Origin: Opitutaceae bacterium
Lineage (GTDB): Bacteria; Verrucomicrobiota; Verrucomicrobiia; Opitutales; Opitutaceae
Assembly: GCA_947474995.1 (NCBI GenBank)
Contig: CANJNJ010000001.1
Span: forward strand, 1-64,000
Length of the DNA stretch: 64,000 nucleotides
Direction: 5' to 3'
Of the stretch, positions 1 to 8,219 are shown one piece after another. Below the pieces are notes generated by a model that made no database searches, had not been told where the DNA came from, and saw nothing but the letters and a program-made list of their open reading frames with translations. The first letter of the stretch is position 1; each line of letters begins with the position of its first letter. The translations under genes and the position numbers were made by a program.

Positions 1-2
1 AC

Positions 3-107
3 GTGGCCAACCGGCTCGCGGGGATCAATTCGTTCATCACCGTCAAAAACTCGGCTCCGCTGAGCCGCTTCGCTGGTTTCGTACATTCCATCCCAAGCCT
101 ATGCTAA
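3..107 (+). CDS. Possible C-terminal end of a truncated upstream gene
   Basis: An open frame enters from the left edge and stops at TAA 105-107, giving about 34 residues that include VANRLAGINSFITVKN. The other two plus-strand frames are less protein-like. Nothing identifies the family, and the piece is too short to judge. It may be the tail of a plus-strand gene that starts outside the window, or chance. Confidence 0.25.
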   Translation: MANRLAGINSFITVKNSAPLSRFAGFVHSIPSLC

Positions 108-177
108 CTAACGCCACCAATGTACAGTACTTTGCCTTAACGGCATTGGCTCTAATCCATGCCGTCGGGTGAGCCTT

Positions 178-232
178 ATGTGTGGATTCTTCGCTTCGCT
201 CAGAATGACAGACTTTTCACACAGTCTGGGAA
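178..232. repeat. Dispersed GCTTCGCTCAGAATGAC-type repeat
   Basis: The stretch around 184-212 contains TTCTTCGCTTCGCTCAGAA followed by TGACA, then TTTTCACACAGTCTGGG. Read on the minus strand it encodes the familiar spurious peptide VILSEAKNP. From memory, this word recurs as an intergenic repeat in many unrelated bacterial genomes. It sits in the otherwise empty 108-313 spacer downstream of the MBL-fold gene. Confidence 0.6.
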
Positions 233-313
233 GAGGCGGGATTGGGGAACGTGTCACCGGCAGGTCCGACGGCTTCGGTGGAGTTCGGTCCTCCGGCAAA
301 ATCAACCCGCGCG

Positions 314-1282
314 CTACTTCGCGATCTCGCCGGCGTTGATCCCGCGGCCGAGTTCGAAACCGGCGCCCACGGCGCCGACGACGGCGTGCGCACGGTCGAG
401 CCCAAGGTCCCGCCGAAACCGGTAGACCGTCTCGATCCCCGTGCAGTGCGCCCCAATAAAGTTGTCCACGCCGAATCCGCGCAGCTTCTCGGTCGTCCAC
501 GCCAGCGTCTCTTCACTCGCGTTGAACAGGTGAATCCCGCCAATGAGGGCGTTAATCCGGGCCGGCCGAATGAACGTGCGCGCGTGGTCGGTGATGTTGA
601 TCACGCCCGCGTGCCCGCAGCCCGTCAGCACGACGAGGCCCTGCGCGGTGTCGAACACGAGCGACATGTCGTCCGGGACATTATCCTCCACGACTCCCGC
701 CGACGTCGTCATCCGACCACGACCGCTCCAGTTGCGTTCAGGATATTTGCGCGGGACGGGACCGGTCAGCCAGACCCCCGGATAGAGTTGCACCGGCCGG
801 TCGTGCACCACGAAGGTGCCCCCCGTCTGCTCGTAGTCCGGCCTCACCCGCAGCATCGCGTTGTTTTCCACCGGCGGAGCGGCCGTGGCTCGCGAATAGA
901 AAAAACCCTCCGCGACATGGGTACGAGCCAAGGCCCCGGGAGCCGCACCGCGGACGGAGTCGCGCAAGGTCATGAAGCCGCCGACGTGGTCCCAATGCCA
1001 GTGACTCAGGATGACCTCCGGCACGGTCGTGAGATCGAGTTTAAGCGTGCGGGCGTTTTTCAAGACGACATCAGTGTGTGCCCCCGTGTCGAAAAGGATG
1101 CGGTGCCCATCGACTTCCACGAGCGCCGCAAAACCCCATTCACCAAGTTCGTCGCCGTCGGCCAGCATCGTGGAGAGGATCGTGATCTTTAGTTCCTGCA
1201 CCTTTCCGTGCAGTTCGGCGGCGGGGATCGGACATGGGACCAAAAGGACCAGTAGGACGAATAGCAGGGCTCTCGGGATCAT
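314..1282 (-). CDS. Secreted MBL-fold metallo-hydrolase
   Basis: This 322-residue protein has a hydrophobic signal peptide at about residues 4-22 (LLFVLLVLLVPCPIPAA). It is a metallo-beta-lactamase-fold hydrolase. The metal motif is HWHWDH at residues 94-99, and a GCGHAG segment near residue 220 supplies a further His. That GCGHAG form is typical of the subfamily often named after 7,8-dihydropterin-6-methyl-4-(beta-D-ribofuranosyl)aminobenzene 5'-phosphate synthase. The substrate is unknown and activity is probably periplasmic. It lies 89 bp downstream of the DUF4159 gene on the same strand and may be the last gene of that transcription unit. Confidence is high for the fold and low for the substrate. 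Confidence 0.88.
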   Translation of the reverse strand: MIPRALLFVLLVLLVPCPIPAAELHGKVQELKITILSTMLADGDELGEWGFAALVEVDGHRILFDTGAHTDVVLKNARTLKLDLTTVPEVILSHWHWDHVGGFMTLRDSVRGAAPGALARTHVAEGFFYSRATAAPPVENNAMLRVRPDYEQTGGTFVVHDRPVQLYPGVWLTGPVPRKYPERNWSGRGRMTTSAGVVEDNVPDDMSLVFDTAQGLVVLTGCGHAGVINITDHARTFIRPARINALIGGIHLFNASEETLAWTTEKLRGFGVDNFIGAHCTGIETVYRFRRDLGLDRAHAVVGAVGAGFELGRGINAGEIAK

Positions 1283-1343
1283 CGTTCAATGGAGGCATAG
1301 AAATAACGCCGTGCCAATCTCGCCCTGCCTCGGCTTGAGCCCC

Positions 1344-1372
1344 TAGGGTTGGCGCGTCGCGCGCCAACCCCT
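1344..1372. repeat. Palindromic repeat, GGTTGGCGCG hairpin
   Basis: Perfect 11-bp arms at 1346-1356 and 1360-1370 enclose a 3-nt loop; the left arm is GGGTTGGCGCG. The palindrome abuts the stop codon of the DUF4159 gene. There is no T-tract on either strand, so it is not a standard intrinsic terminator. A related hairpin with the core TTGGCGCGTNGCGC lies upstream of secA near 53870. Confidence 0.65.
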
Positions 1373-2304
1373 CAGTGGGTCATCAGGTAAAAAACGATAT
1401 TGATCGCGAGCGGATAGGCGCGGGTCTCGGAGAATTTGTGAAAGTAATCGTTGTTTTCGCCTTCGCGCTCCCAGCCATCGCCAAAGTCCGTGTTGTGCGT
1501 CGCGATGACCATGATGCGACCCTGCTCGTCGAGCCAGGCGCGGATGTGGAGATCCTTGGTTTCCTCGCCGTTGCGGGAACTGCTGCCCGTGCGTTCATAC
1601 GCGTGAATCGGCGGGACCTGCAGTTGATTGCGGTCGAGCGCGAACACGCCGCGAAACAGCTGGTGCTCCTTGGGCAGTTCGGTCCAGGTCCGACCCGGCA
1701 AAACCTGCTGCATCTGATGTTCGAAGTTGTCCCACTCGGCCTGGCCCCAAAAATCATCCGCCATCAAGGCGCCCCCGTTGGTCAGATACTGGCGCAGCGG
1801 AGGAATTTCCTCGTTCCGCAATTCCATCCGCCCCGGCTTCACCGCGTAGATGAAGGGGAAGTCGAATAACTCGGGATTGGTCAACTTGAGCACGCGTCCG
1901 TCGGGATCGACCTTGAGCGAGGTCAATTGCGAGAGCCGCCACGATAAATTGAGGTCGCTGTCCGGGTAGTCGTTCACCCATCCAATCCACCCGCCGCCGC
2001 GAAAACCGAAGCGGAGGTTGCGATTCATTTTGAAAATAATTCGGGTAAACGTGAAGACGTCCTTCTCGAACCCGGGCGTGTTTGACCAATTGGGCGTGCC
2101 GGTACTGTGGGAAGCCGTTTCCCGGGCGGTGCGCACGGTGTCCTCGTCGATGACTCCGCCGCCCTCGAGCCGGATGAGCGAGCCGCCTTCGAGGTCGCCG
2201 TCGTTGCCGTAGCGATCCCGCTGAGCGGCGAGGCGCGTTGGCTTGGCCAGTCCCACCAAAAGTACCGCGGCTAGAAACAAACACAGTCGGCGGGGTAAAT
2301 TCAT
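1372..2304 (-). CDS. DUF4159 domain-containing exported protein
   Basis: The protein has 310 residues when read from the ATG at 2304, which puts a clean signal peptide (LCLFLAAVLLVGLA) at the N-terminus. An upstream in-frame ATG at 2385 would add a non-signal extension. The remainder matches DUF4159 as I know it: FTFTRIIF, then a DLNLSWRLSQLTSLKVDPDG-type segment, an MADDFWG motif and a C-terminal DFGDGWEREGEN...INIVFYLMTH block. DUF4159 proteins are common in Planctomycetota and Verrucomicrobiota and have no established activity. It lies 154 bp downstream of the DUF1501 gene on the same strand, so co-expression is plausible. Confidence 0.88.
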   Translation of the reverse strand: MNLPRRLCLFLAAVLLVGLAKPTRLAAQRDRYGNDGDLEGGSLIRLEGGGVIDEDTVRTARETASHSTGTPNWSNTPGFEKDVFTFTRIIFKMNRNLRFGFRGGGWIGWVNDYPDSDLNLSWRLSQLTSLKVDPDGRVLKLTNPELFDFPFIYAVKPGRMELRNEEIPPLRQYLTNGGALMADDFWGQAEWDNFEHQMQQVLPGRTWTELPKEHQLFRGVFALDRNQLQVPPIHAYERTGSSSRNGEETKDLHIRAWLDEQGRIMVIATHNTDFGDGWEREGENNDYFHKFSETRAYPLAINIVFYLMTH

Positions 2305-2458
2305 GTCGTTGGGCGCTGAGCGCCAGGTTGGGCAATCGCCCGTCGCTCCAGCGGACAACGAATCCCTTTCCAGCGGAGGCCGCAATTTCTAAAGACGCGA
2401 TCCGGCACGCCGCGGAAAGCGGCGCCAGGTCGCGGCACTCCAAAGTTAATGACCGCTG

Positions 2459-3937
2459 CTACGCCAAAATTCCCTTGATCACGCGCCCATGCACGTCGGT
2501 CAACCGGCGCTCGATACCGCTGTTGTAGTAGGTCAGTCTTTCGTGATCCAGCCCGAGCAGGTGCAGGATGGTCGCATGGAGATCGTAAATGGTGGTGACT
2601 TTATCCACGGCTTTGAAACCCAGATCATCCGTCGCGCCGTAGCTAAAACCGGGTTTCACGCCCGCGCCGGCCAGCCACACCGTGAAGCCCTTTTCGTTAT
2701 GGTCGCGGCCGTTCGCACCCTTTTGAAACGTCGGCATCCGGCCAAATTCGGTGACAAACGCCACGAGCGTGTCCTGGAGAAGCCCACGCTCCTTGAGATC
2801 GCGCAGCAGCGCGGCCGCCGGTTGGTCCAGGATCGGCGCATGCACCTTGTATTGGTCGACAATGAATTTGTGGCCGTCCCAGTTCCCCACCCCCTCGCCC
2901 ATCGCGTAGGCGCCGTTGAAGAGTTGCACGAAACGCACGTCGCGCTCGAGGAGCCGCCGCGCGAGGAGGCAGTTGCGGGCGAATCCCGCCTTGGTTTTGT
3001 TGGCATCATTCACGCCATACGCTTCCAGGGTATGCGCGCTTTCCTTGGCAAAATCCCCGACCTCGGCCGCCGCGAGCTGCATCTTGGCCGCGAGTTCGTA
3101 GGCGGAGATTCGCGCCGCGAGTTCCGTGTCACCGGGATTTTCCGCGAGGTGCCGGTCGTTGAGCAGCTTCAACAATTCGTAGGTCGCATAATCATCCTGC
3201 GCCGCGACGCCGGCCGGGCGGTTGAGATGCGGGATCGGTTTGTCGGCACTGAAGGCAACGCCCTGGTACGCCGCCGGCAGGAAACCCGCCGCCCAATGCC
3301 GCGAGCCCGTTTGCGGCACGCCCCGCGGATCGGGAATCGCCACAAACGCGGGGAGATTCTGGCATTCGCTGCCCAGCGCATAAGTCGCCCACGAACCGAT
3401 GCCGGGAAAACCATCGAGGATGAAGCCCGTGCTCATCTGGTTTTCCGCCGGGCCGTGCGCCGCGGACTTCGCCGTCATCGAGTGGATGAAGCACATGTCG
3501 TCAGCCAGCTCGGCGAGGTCCGGCAGGAGATCGGAAACCATTTTGCCACTCTGCCCGCGCGGCTTGAAATCCCAGAGCGGCTTGATGACGTTGCCCTGCA
3601 TGCCCTGCCCGGTGATGAGCCCCTCACCGCCCGGCATGGGTTGGTTGTGCAGCCGGATCAGCTCGGGCTTGTAATCAAACGTGTCGATGTGGCTGATCGC
3701 GCCGGAGCAAAAAATCATCAACACACGCTTCGCCTTGGGCTGAAAATGGGGCGCGCGCGGCGCGTAGGGCATCCGGCTGTCAATGCGTGGCCGCCACGGC
3801 GTGCCGGCGGCGCCCAGGCGTTGCTCGGCGAGGAGAGCCGCGAGCGCGATGCCACCGAGCCCGGTGCCGCCCCAGCGCAAAAAATCACGGCGGCTGAGCA
3901 GATGCCGCCCGGCGTGAGAAAGAGGGGAGTGGTTCAT
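2459..3937 (-). CDS. DUF1501 domain-containing Tat-exported protein
   Basis: The start is the ATG at 3937, 7 bp after the stop of the PSD1 gene. It gives 492 residues with a Tat-type leader (SRRDFLRWGG, twin Arg at residues 16-17). DUF1501 proteins have an alkaline-phosphatase/sulfatase-like fold. Visible family segments are VLMIFCSGAISHIDTFDYKPEL, FVTEFGRMP and GRDHNEKGFTVWLAGAGVKPG, plus a C-terminal ATILHLLGLDHERLTY block. The family is almost always encoded beside PSD1 (DUF1549/DUF1553) cytochrome proteins in Planctomycetota and Verrucomicrobiota, as here. The biochemical role is unproven; the pair is usually linked to polysaccharide or sugar-derivative degradation. Confidence 0.93.
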   Translation of the reverse strand: MNHSPLSHAGRHLLSRRDFLRWGGTGLGGIALAALLAEQRLGAAGTPWRPRIDSRMPYAPRAPHFQPKAKRVLMIFCSGAISHIDTFDYKPELIRLHNQPMPGGEGLITGQGMQGNVIKPLWDFKPRGQSGKMVSDLLPDLAELADDMCFIHSMTAKSAAHGPAENQMSTGFILDGFPGIGSWATYALGSECQNLPAFVAIPDPRGVPQTGSRHWAAGFLPAAYQGVAFSADKPIPHLNRPAGVAAQDDYATYELLKLLNDRHLAENPGDTELAARISAYELAAKMQLAAAEVGDFAKESAHTLEAYGVNDANKTKAGFARNCLLARRLLERDVRFVQLFNGAYAMGEGVGNWDGHKFIVDQYKVHAPILDQPAAALLRDLKERGLLQDTLVAFVTEFGRMPTFQKGANGRDHNEKGFTVWLAGAGVKPGFSYGATDDLGFKAVDKVTTIYDLHATILHLLGLDHERLTYYNSGIERRLTDVHGRVIKGILA

Positions 3938-3944
3938 GGCAGGC

Positions 3945-6900
3945 TTAAGGGACGGTGATGAATTCGTTGGTGTTGAAAAGAGCCCGGCAGAACAGTCGCA
4001 GGCCGCGCTCCGCAATCATCGCCGTCGCGGCGGTCGTCTCCACCGCCGCCGGCTCGCGACCAAACATCAACCGGAAGGCCTGCCGCACCTGCGCCGCGGG
4101 TTCCGCGCCCGCCTCCCGCTCCAGCCGCGCCGCCAGGGCCGCCGCTTGCTGCATGATAAAGGGACTGTTCAGCAGGTTGAACGCCTGCAGCGGCGTCGTC
4201 GAATGCGTGCGGCTCGGCGCAATCTGGCCGGCATCGGGACAATCGAACGCGCCAAAGACGTCGTCGAGCTGGGCGCGCGGCTTGGTCTGATACACCATCC
4301 GGCGGAAGTCATCGCCGGCAAATTCACTCTTCGGCACATAGGTCTGGATGCTGCTCCGGCTCATTTCCGCGCCGAAGAGGGAAAACCCGGGGCCGCCCGT
4401 TCGTAATTCAATCCGGCCGCCCACGGCGAGAATCGTGTCGCGCAACGGTTCGGCCTCCAGGCGCCGTGGCGGATAGCGCCAGAGGAACCGCGATGCAGCG
4501 TCGACCTCCAACCCCTGCGGTTGCGGGCGTGAGGACTGCCGGTAGGTGTCGGACAGCAAAATCAGCCGGTGCATGTCCTTCACACTCCAGTGGCGCGCGA
4601 TAAACTCACTCGCCAGCCAGTCCAGCAGCTCGGGGTGCGTCGGCCGCGCGCCATTCAGGCCAAAATCGCTCGGGGTGTCCACGAGGCCAGTGCCAAAATG
4701 ATAGTGCCAGATCCGATTTGCCATCACCCGGGCCGGCAGCGGATTTTCGGGATCAACGAGCCAGTCCGCCAGGGCGAGCCGGCGCTTTTGCTCCGGGGTG
4801 TCGCGGGGCAGTTCGAGTTTTTTCCCAAAACGGGCCAGTCCGGCCGGCGCCACCTGCTCGCGCGGCGACAACGGGTCGCCGCGATGCAACCGAAACGTCG
4901 GGCCCGGCTCCCGCAGCTTGCCCGCATAGACCGGCGGAAAATCGATCAACCGCTTAACCTCGACCCGCAGTGGCCGACGCTCTGCGACCAGTTGGCCGAC
5001 GGCCGAGGCCCGTCCCGGCGTCACGAAGCTCAACGTCGGAATGATCGGCACGCGTTTGCGCCAGGCGTCGCCGAGGCGATCATCGGACGACGCGACCCGC
5101 GTCCACGCGCGCCCATCGACCGAGACTTCGATCCGATAGCCGGTCACGAGATGATCATCCAGGTTCGGCACCCGGTCGCTGCGGTTGCGGCTCCAGAGCA
5201 TCCGGTCGACACGCTCGACCTGCGCGAACTCGATCTGCACGTAGCCCGGTTCCTTGGCCGGGGAGTTCCACGCGGCGCGCTCGTTATAGCGACCGTCGTT
5301 CACATAGAAAGGATTGCCGTCTTCGCCGTTGACCACGGGCGACGTGGCTTTGCCGCCAAACTCCTTGAGCGCCACGTTGCGTGACTGCGGGCCGGCGGTG
5401 AAGACCTCGAGTTCGTCGACATAACCTTCCGGGGTGTTCGAGCCGAGGACCGTGAACCGCACGAACTTGGCGTCGGTCGGCGCGAATCGTTCTTCGTTCG
5501 TCTTCACCACCACGGGCGCGCGCAAGTGGGGCGTCAGAGTCGGAGCCTCATCCGCCAAGGAAACGATTTCCTCCAGCAAAACGGCATCGGCTGATAAAAC
5601 GTCAGCCGCACCCTGCGACGCGAGCGCGAGCCGGCTTTCCGCAGTCAAAGTGTGAATTCCCGCGTCGTAGAATCCGCTCCAGCGTTTTTCGCCGGCTACC
5701 GCGGGAGTACCATCGGCCAACGTGGTTTGATTTATCTGCCCGATCTCGCGCCCGTCGAGGAAGACGCGCACGGCCGAAGCGTGCTCAGCCGCCACGCCCC
5801 ACGAAAGCCAGACCCGAAAGCGACCCGCCGCCAGCGCACCCCAGGCCGGCCAATCCGTCGTGCCGACGCCCGCCGGCCGGACCCGAAACGCCGCGTTCAA
5901 CGTCGGCAGCCGCATTTCGTCACCCAGGTCTCCCGCTTGCCCGCGGCCGGTCCCGGCCGTGTAGGCCGGGGAGTCCCCGGTTGTTCCTGCCGCCGGTAGC
6001 ACGACCAGCTCACGCCGGGCCTGAGCCACCGGGTCAAAAGGAGCCAGCGCGGCGGCGATCTCCGCGATGCGGCGTCTCGGTCCCGCGGCTTCCGCCATCA
6101 ACGCGTCAAGATTGCGCGGACGCATCGGACGTTCGCCATGCTCCACTCCCTGAAAAACCGCCGCCATTGAATAATAGTCGGCCTGCGAAATCGGATCGAA
6201 CTTGTGGTCGTGGCACCGGGCGCAACCCACGGTTAGGCCCATGAACGCACTACTGGTGGTTCCGACCATCTCAGAGAGTTCGTCGGCGCGCTGCCCGAGG
6301 TTAAAATAAGGCGGCTCGAAGCTCTGGAGAAAATCGAAGGACCCGCCAACGATGAAACCCGTCGCCGCGTCGGCCCCCAGGGCGTCGCCCGCGAGCTGCT
6401 CGCGGACAAATTGGTTGTAAGGTTTGTCCTCGTTGAAGGCACGGATGACGTAATCGCGATACGGCCACCCATTCGGCCGGATGTTGTTGCGCTCAAACCC
6501 GTCACTCTCCGCAAACTTCACCACATCGAGCCAGTGGCGCGCCCAGCGCTCCCCATAGCGCGGCGAGGCGAGCAGGCGCTCGACCAAACGGGCGTAGGCG
6601 TCCGGCGATTTGTCTGCCACAAACGCGTCCACTTCCTCCGGCGTGGGCGGCAATCCGATCAAATCAAAACTCAGCCGACGAATAAGTGTCCGCGCGTCGG
6701 CCGGCGGCGAGAGGCTGAGCCCTTTTTCCTGCAGCTTCGTGCTGATGAACGAATCGATCGCACCGTGCGTCCGGCCGTCAGCTGGCTTCGGCACTTCCGG
6801 CCGGACGAGCGGGCGGTAGGACCAGTGTGACTTCCACGTCTCCGTCGCGGCCGGCCGGCCGTCACCCGGCCAGATGGCGCCCTGATCGATCCAGGCCCGC

Positions 6901-7433
6901 AAAATGCCCACCTGCTCGTCAGTCAGCGGGTCGCCCTTGTTAGGCATCAGTTTGTCCTCATCGAGGCCGGCGACGAAATGGATCAAGGGACTCGCCGCGC
7001 TCTGGCTGACCACGATGTTCGGGGCCGAACCATCGCCGCCGGTCAGGGCGGCGCTCTTGTCGTCGAGCCGGTAGCCGCTCTTCTGTTTTTCCGGGCCGTG
7101 ACACGAGTAGCAGTTCTCCTCGAAGATCGGCCGGACGTCGCGGACGAAGTCGATGGGGCGGGTGACCGGCGGCGGAAGTTTGGTGATGTCGACCGGCTGG
7201 GCCGCGAAGGCCAGCAAGCTGACCGTACCGAGACCGGCCAAGGCGCATCTCACTTTCCGGCAGATCCCGCCGGGCGCTTTGTTCGTCGTTCCGGCTTCAG
7301 CCGGAATCGAAACACTGCCGCCGGCCCGCCTGAAGGCGGAACGACGAGCGACCGCGGCCGACAAGAAAGTGAGATGCGCCCGAGCGGCTAGGACGGGGGG
7401 CAGTCGCGTTGAACCATCCATGGCATTTCGCAT
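3945..7433 (-). CDS. PSD1/DUF1549-DUF1553 c-type cytochrome protein
   Basis: This is a large exported protein of up to 1162 residues. In order it shows a signal-like stretch (about residues 64-79), a planctomycete-type cytochrome c motif CYSCHG (108-113), DUF1549 (TLIRRLSFDLIGLPPTPEEVDAF and RWARHWLDVVKFAESDGFE), a beta-rich discoidin-like middle (about 620-790), and DUF1553 toward the C-terminus (VMANRIWHYHFGTGLVDTPSDFG and RTHSTTPLQAFNLLNSPF). The start is uncertain. A 139-bp palindromic element occupies about residues 18-64 in frame, so the true leader may have been displaced. It lies 7 bp after the GMC small-subunit gene and 7 bp before DUF1501, so one transcript is likely. Confidence 0.92.
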   Translation of the reverse strand: MRNAMDGSTRLPPVLAARAHLTFLSAAVARRSAFRRAGGSVSIPAEAGTTNKAPGGICRKVRCALAGLGTVSLLAFAAQPVDITKLPPPVTRPIDFVRDVRPIFEENCYSCHGPEKQKSGYRLDDKSAALTGGDGSAPNIVVSQSAASPLIHFVAGLDEDKLMPNKGDPLTDEQVGILRAWIDQGAIWPGDGRPAATETWKSHWSYRPLVRPEVPKPADGRTHGAIDSFISTKLQEKGLSLSPPADARTLIRRLSFDLIGLPPTPEEVDAFVADKSPDAYARLVERLLASPRYGERWARHWLDVVKFAESDGFERNNIRPNGWPYRDYVIRAFNEDKPYNQFVREQLAGDALGADAATGFIVGGSFDFLQSFEPPYFNLGQRADELSEMVGTTSSAFMGLTVGCARCHDHKFDPISQADYYSMAAVFQGVEHGERPMRPRNLDALMAEAAGPRRRIAEIAAALAPFDPVAQARRELVVLPAAGTTGDSPAYTAGTGRGQAGDLGDEMRLPTLNAAFRVRPAGVGTTDWPAWGALAAGRFRVWLSWGVAAEHASAVRVFLDGREIGQINQTTLADGTPAVAGEKRWSGFYDAGIHTLTAESRLALASQGAADVLSADAVLLEEIVSLADEAPTLTPHLRAPVVVKTNEERFAPTDAKFVRFTVLGSNTPEGYVDELEVFTAGPQSRNVALKEFGGKATSPVVNGEDGNPFYVNDGRYNERAAWNSPAKEPGYVQIEFAQVERVDRMLWSRNRSDRVPNLDDHLVTGYRIEVSVDGRAWTRVASSDDRLGDAWRKRVPIIPTLSFVTPGRASAVGQLVAERRPLRVEVKRLIDFPPVYAGKLREPGPTFRLHRGDPLSPREQVAPAGLARFGKKLELPRDTPEQKRRLALADWLVDPENPLPARVMANRIWHYHFGTGLVDTPSDFGLNGARPTHPELLDWLASEFIARHWSVKDMHRLILLSDTYRQSSRPQPQGLEVDAASRFLWRYPPRRLEAEPLRDTILAVGGRIELRTGGPGFSLFGAEMSRSSIQTYVPKSEFAGDDFRRMVYQTKPRAQLDDVFGAFDCPDAGQIAPSRTHSTTPLQAFNLLNSPFIMQQAAALAARLEREAGAEPAAQVRQAFRLMFGREPAAVETTAATAMIAERGLRLFCRALFNTNEFITVP
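7242..7380. mobile_element. 139-bp nested palindrome (MITE/BIME-like) inside the PSD1 CDS
   Basis: The outer 16-bp arms GGCGCATCTCACTTTC (7242-7257) and its exact reverse complement (7365-7380) enclose an inner inverted pair. The inner arms are 7284-7306 (TTCCGGCTTCAGCCGGAA with a GTCG head) and 7325-7347 (CCGCCTGAAGGCGGAA followed by CGAC). Each inner arm is itself a hairpin related to the GTAG-headed palindromes at 50710 and 58435. The element lies in the N-terminal coding region and keeps the frame open. No clear target-site duplication is visible. It has no coding capacity of its own. Confidence 0.75.
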
Positions 7434-7440
7434 TCTGCGC

Positions 7441-8217
7441 TTACGTCACCGTTTGCTCGACCCCGAGCTTCGCCAGCACCTCGGGGGGCGGACCCGCGAA
7501 CGCGGCCAGGGGAACGTTGCCGACATAGCCGAGGGCTTTCCATCCGGCTTCCGTGCCGTAGTAGGCGCTGGCGGCGAGCGAGCGAAAGCGTCGGAAGAAA
7601 TCCGTTGCTGACTTGAGCGACGGCGCCGGGTCCACGGCGCCGCAAATATCGTCGCAGATGGCCTGCTGCTGCGCCGAAGAAAGGGCCGGAAAATTCAGCC
7701 GAAAGCGTCTTGCTGACTCGTCGTCCAACCACTGAAACCCGGACAAAATGATCTCACGATCCAATTGCTGCGCGGGATAGGGCGCGCTGACCCATTCGTC
7801 GAGGTAGTCCGGCACGCGTACGGCGCTCGCGGCGGGGCCGAGATGATCGGCGGGAAGAATTACGTCGGCGAGGGCCGTGGCGGTCGCGCGCTGCGCCGGC
7901 GTGAAGGTCAGTGGCCAGAAGTCGCCCGGTTCATAGAATTTTGCGATGGCTGGATCGGTACCGTAACCCTTCGCCTTGGGGGCAACCGACGACGCGGCGC
8001 CCACAAACTCCGGCAAATTCGCGACCGCGAACATGGCCGCGAACCACTTCAACACCTCGCGGCGGGAGAGGCGCAGGGAGTTGAGCGTTGAGGGTTGAGG
8101 GTTGAGCGCAGTAGCCGTCTCGAGGGGGACAGTCGCGGAGTGAAGCACCATTTCAGGAACCGAGGCCGGCGGACTGGCGCTCTCAACCCTCAACTCCTGA
8201 CTCTCAACTTTGGGCAT
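7441..8217 (-). CDS. Gluconate 2-dehydrogenase subunit 3-like Tat protein
   Basis: This is a small partner subunit of GMC-type sugar dehydrogenases (gluconate 2-dehydrogenase subunit 3 family). From the ATG at 8217 it has 258 residues; a GTG at 8223 overlaps the GMC stop and is the alternative. A Tat motif SRREVLKWF (twin Arg at about residues 52-53) follows an unusual 50-residue N-terminus encoded largely by a heptamer repeat (ESQELRVES... and LNPQPSTLNSL). The body shows LTFTPAQRATATALADVILPAD, typical of the family. It lies 2 bp after the GMC gene. By analogy the subunit carries its flavoprotein partner across the membrane via Tat. Confidence 0.87.
   Translation of the reverse strand: MPKVESQELRVESASPPASVPEMVLHSATVPLETATALNPQPSTLNSLRLSRREVLKWFAAMFAVANLPEFVGAASSVAPKAKGYGTDPAIAKFYEPGDFWPLTFTPAQRATATALADVILPADHLGPAASAVRVPDYLDEWVSAPYPAQQLDREIILSGFQWLDDESARRFRLNFPALSSAQQQAICDDICGAVDPAPSLKSATDFFRRFRSLAASAYYGTEAGWKALGYVGNVPLAAFAGPPPEVLAKLGVEQTVT
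8080..8209. repeat. Heptamer inverted-repeat element H1 (GTTGAGG unit)
   Basis: The left arm at 8080-8107 consists of four contiguous 7-mers (GTTGAGC or GTTGAGG). The right arm at 8182-8209 consists of four 7-mers of the complementary type (CTCAACC, CTCAACT, CCTGACT, CTCAACT). The spacer is about 74 bp. The whole element lies within the N-terminal codons of the gluconate-dehydrogenase-like subunit gene and stays in frame. Period 7 is not a codon multiple, so the peptide is not a simple repeat. Confidence 0.8.
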
Positions 8218-8219
8218 TT

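Noticed and set aside
242-1192. Long plus-strand open frame opposite the MBL-fold gene
   Set aside because: It is antisense to a gene with clear catalytic motifs and signal peptide; residue composition is Arg/His-rich without family features.
2489-3958. 489-codon plus-strand frame opposite the DUF1501 gene
   Set aside because: Shadow of a high-GC gene; no domain is visible, while the minus strand shows a complete DUF1501 protein.
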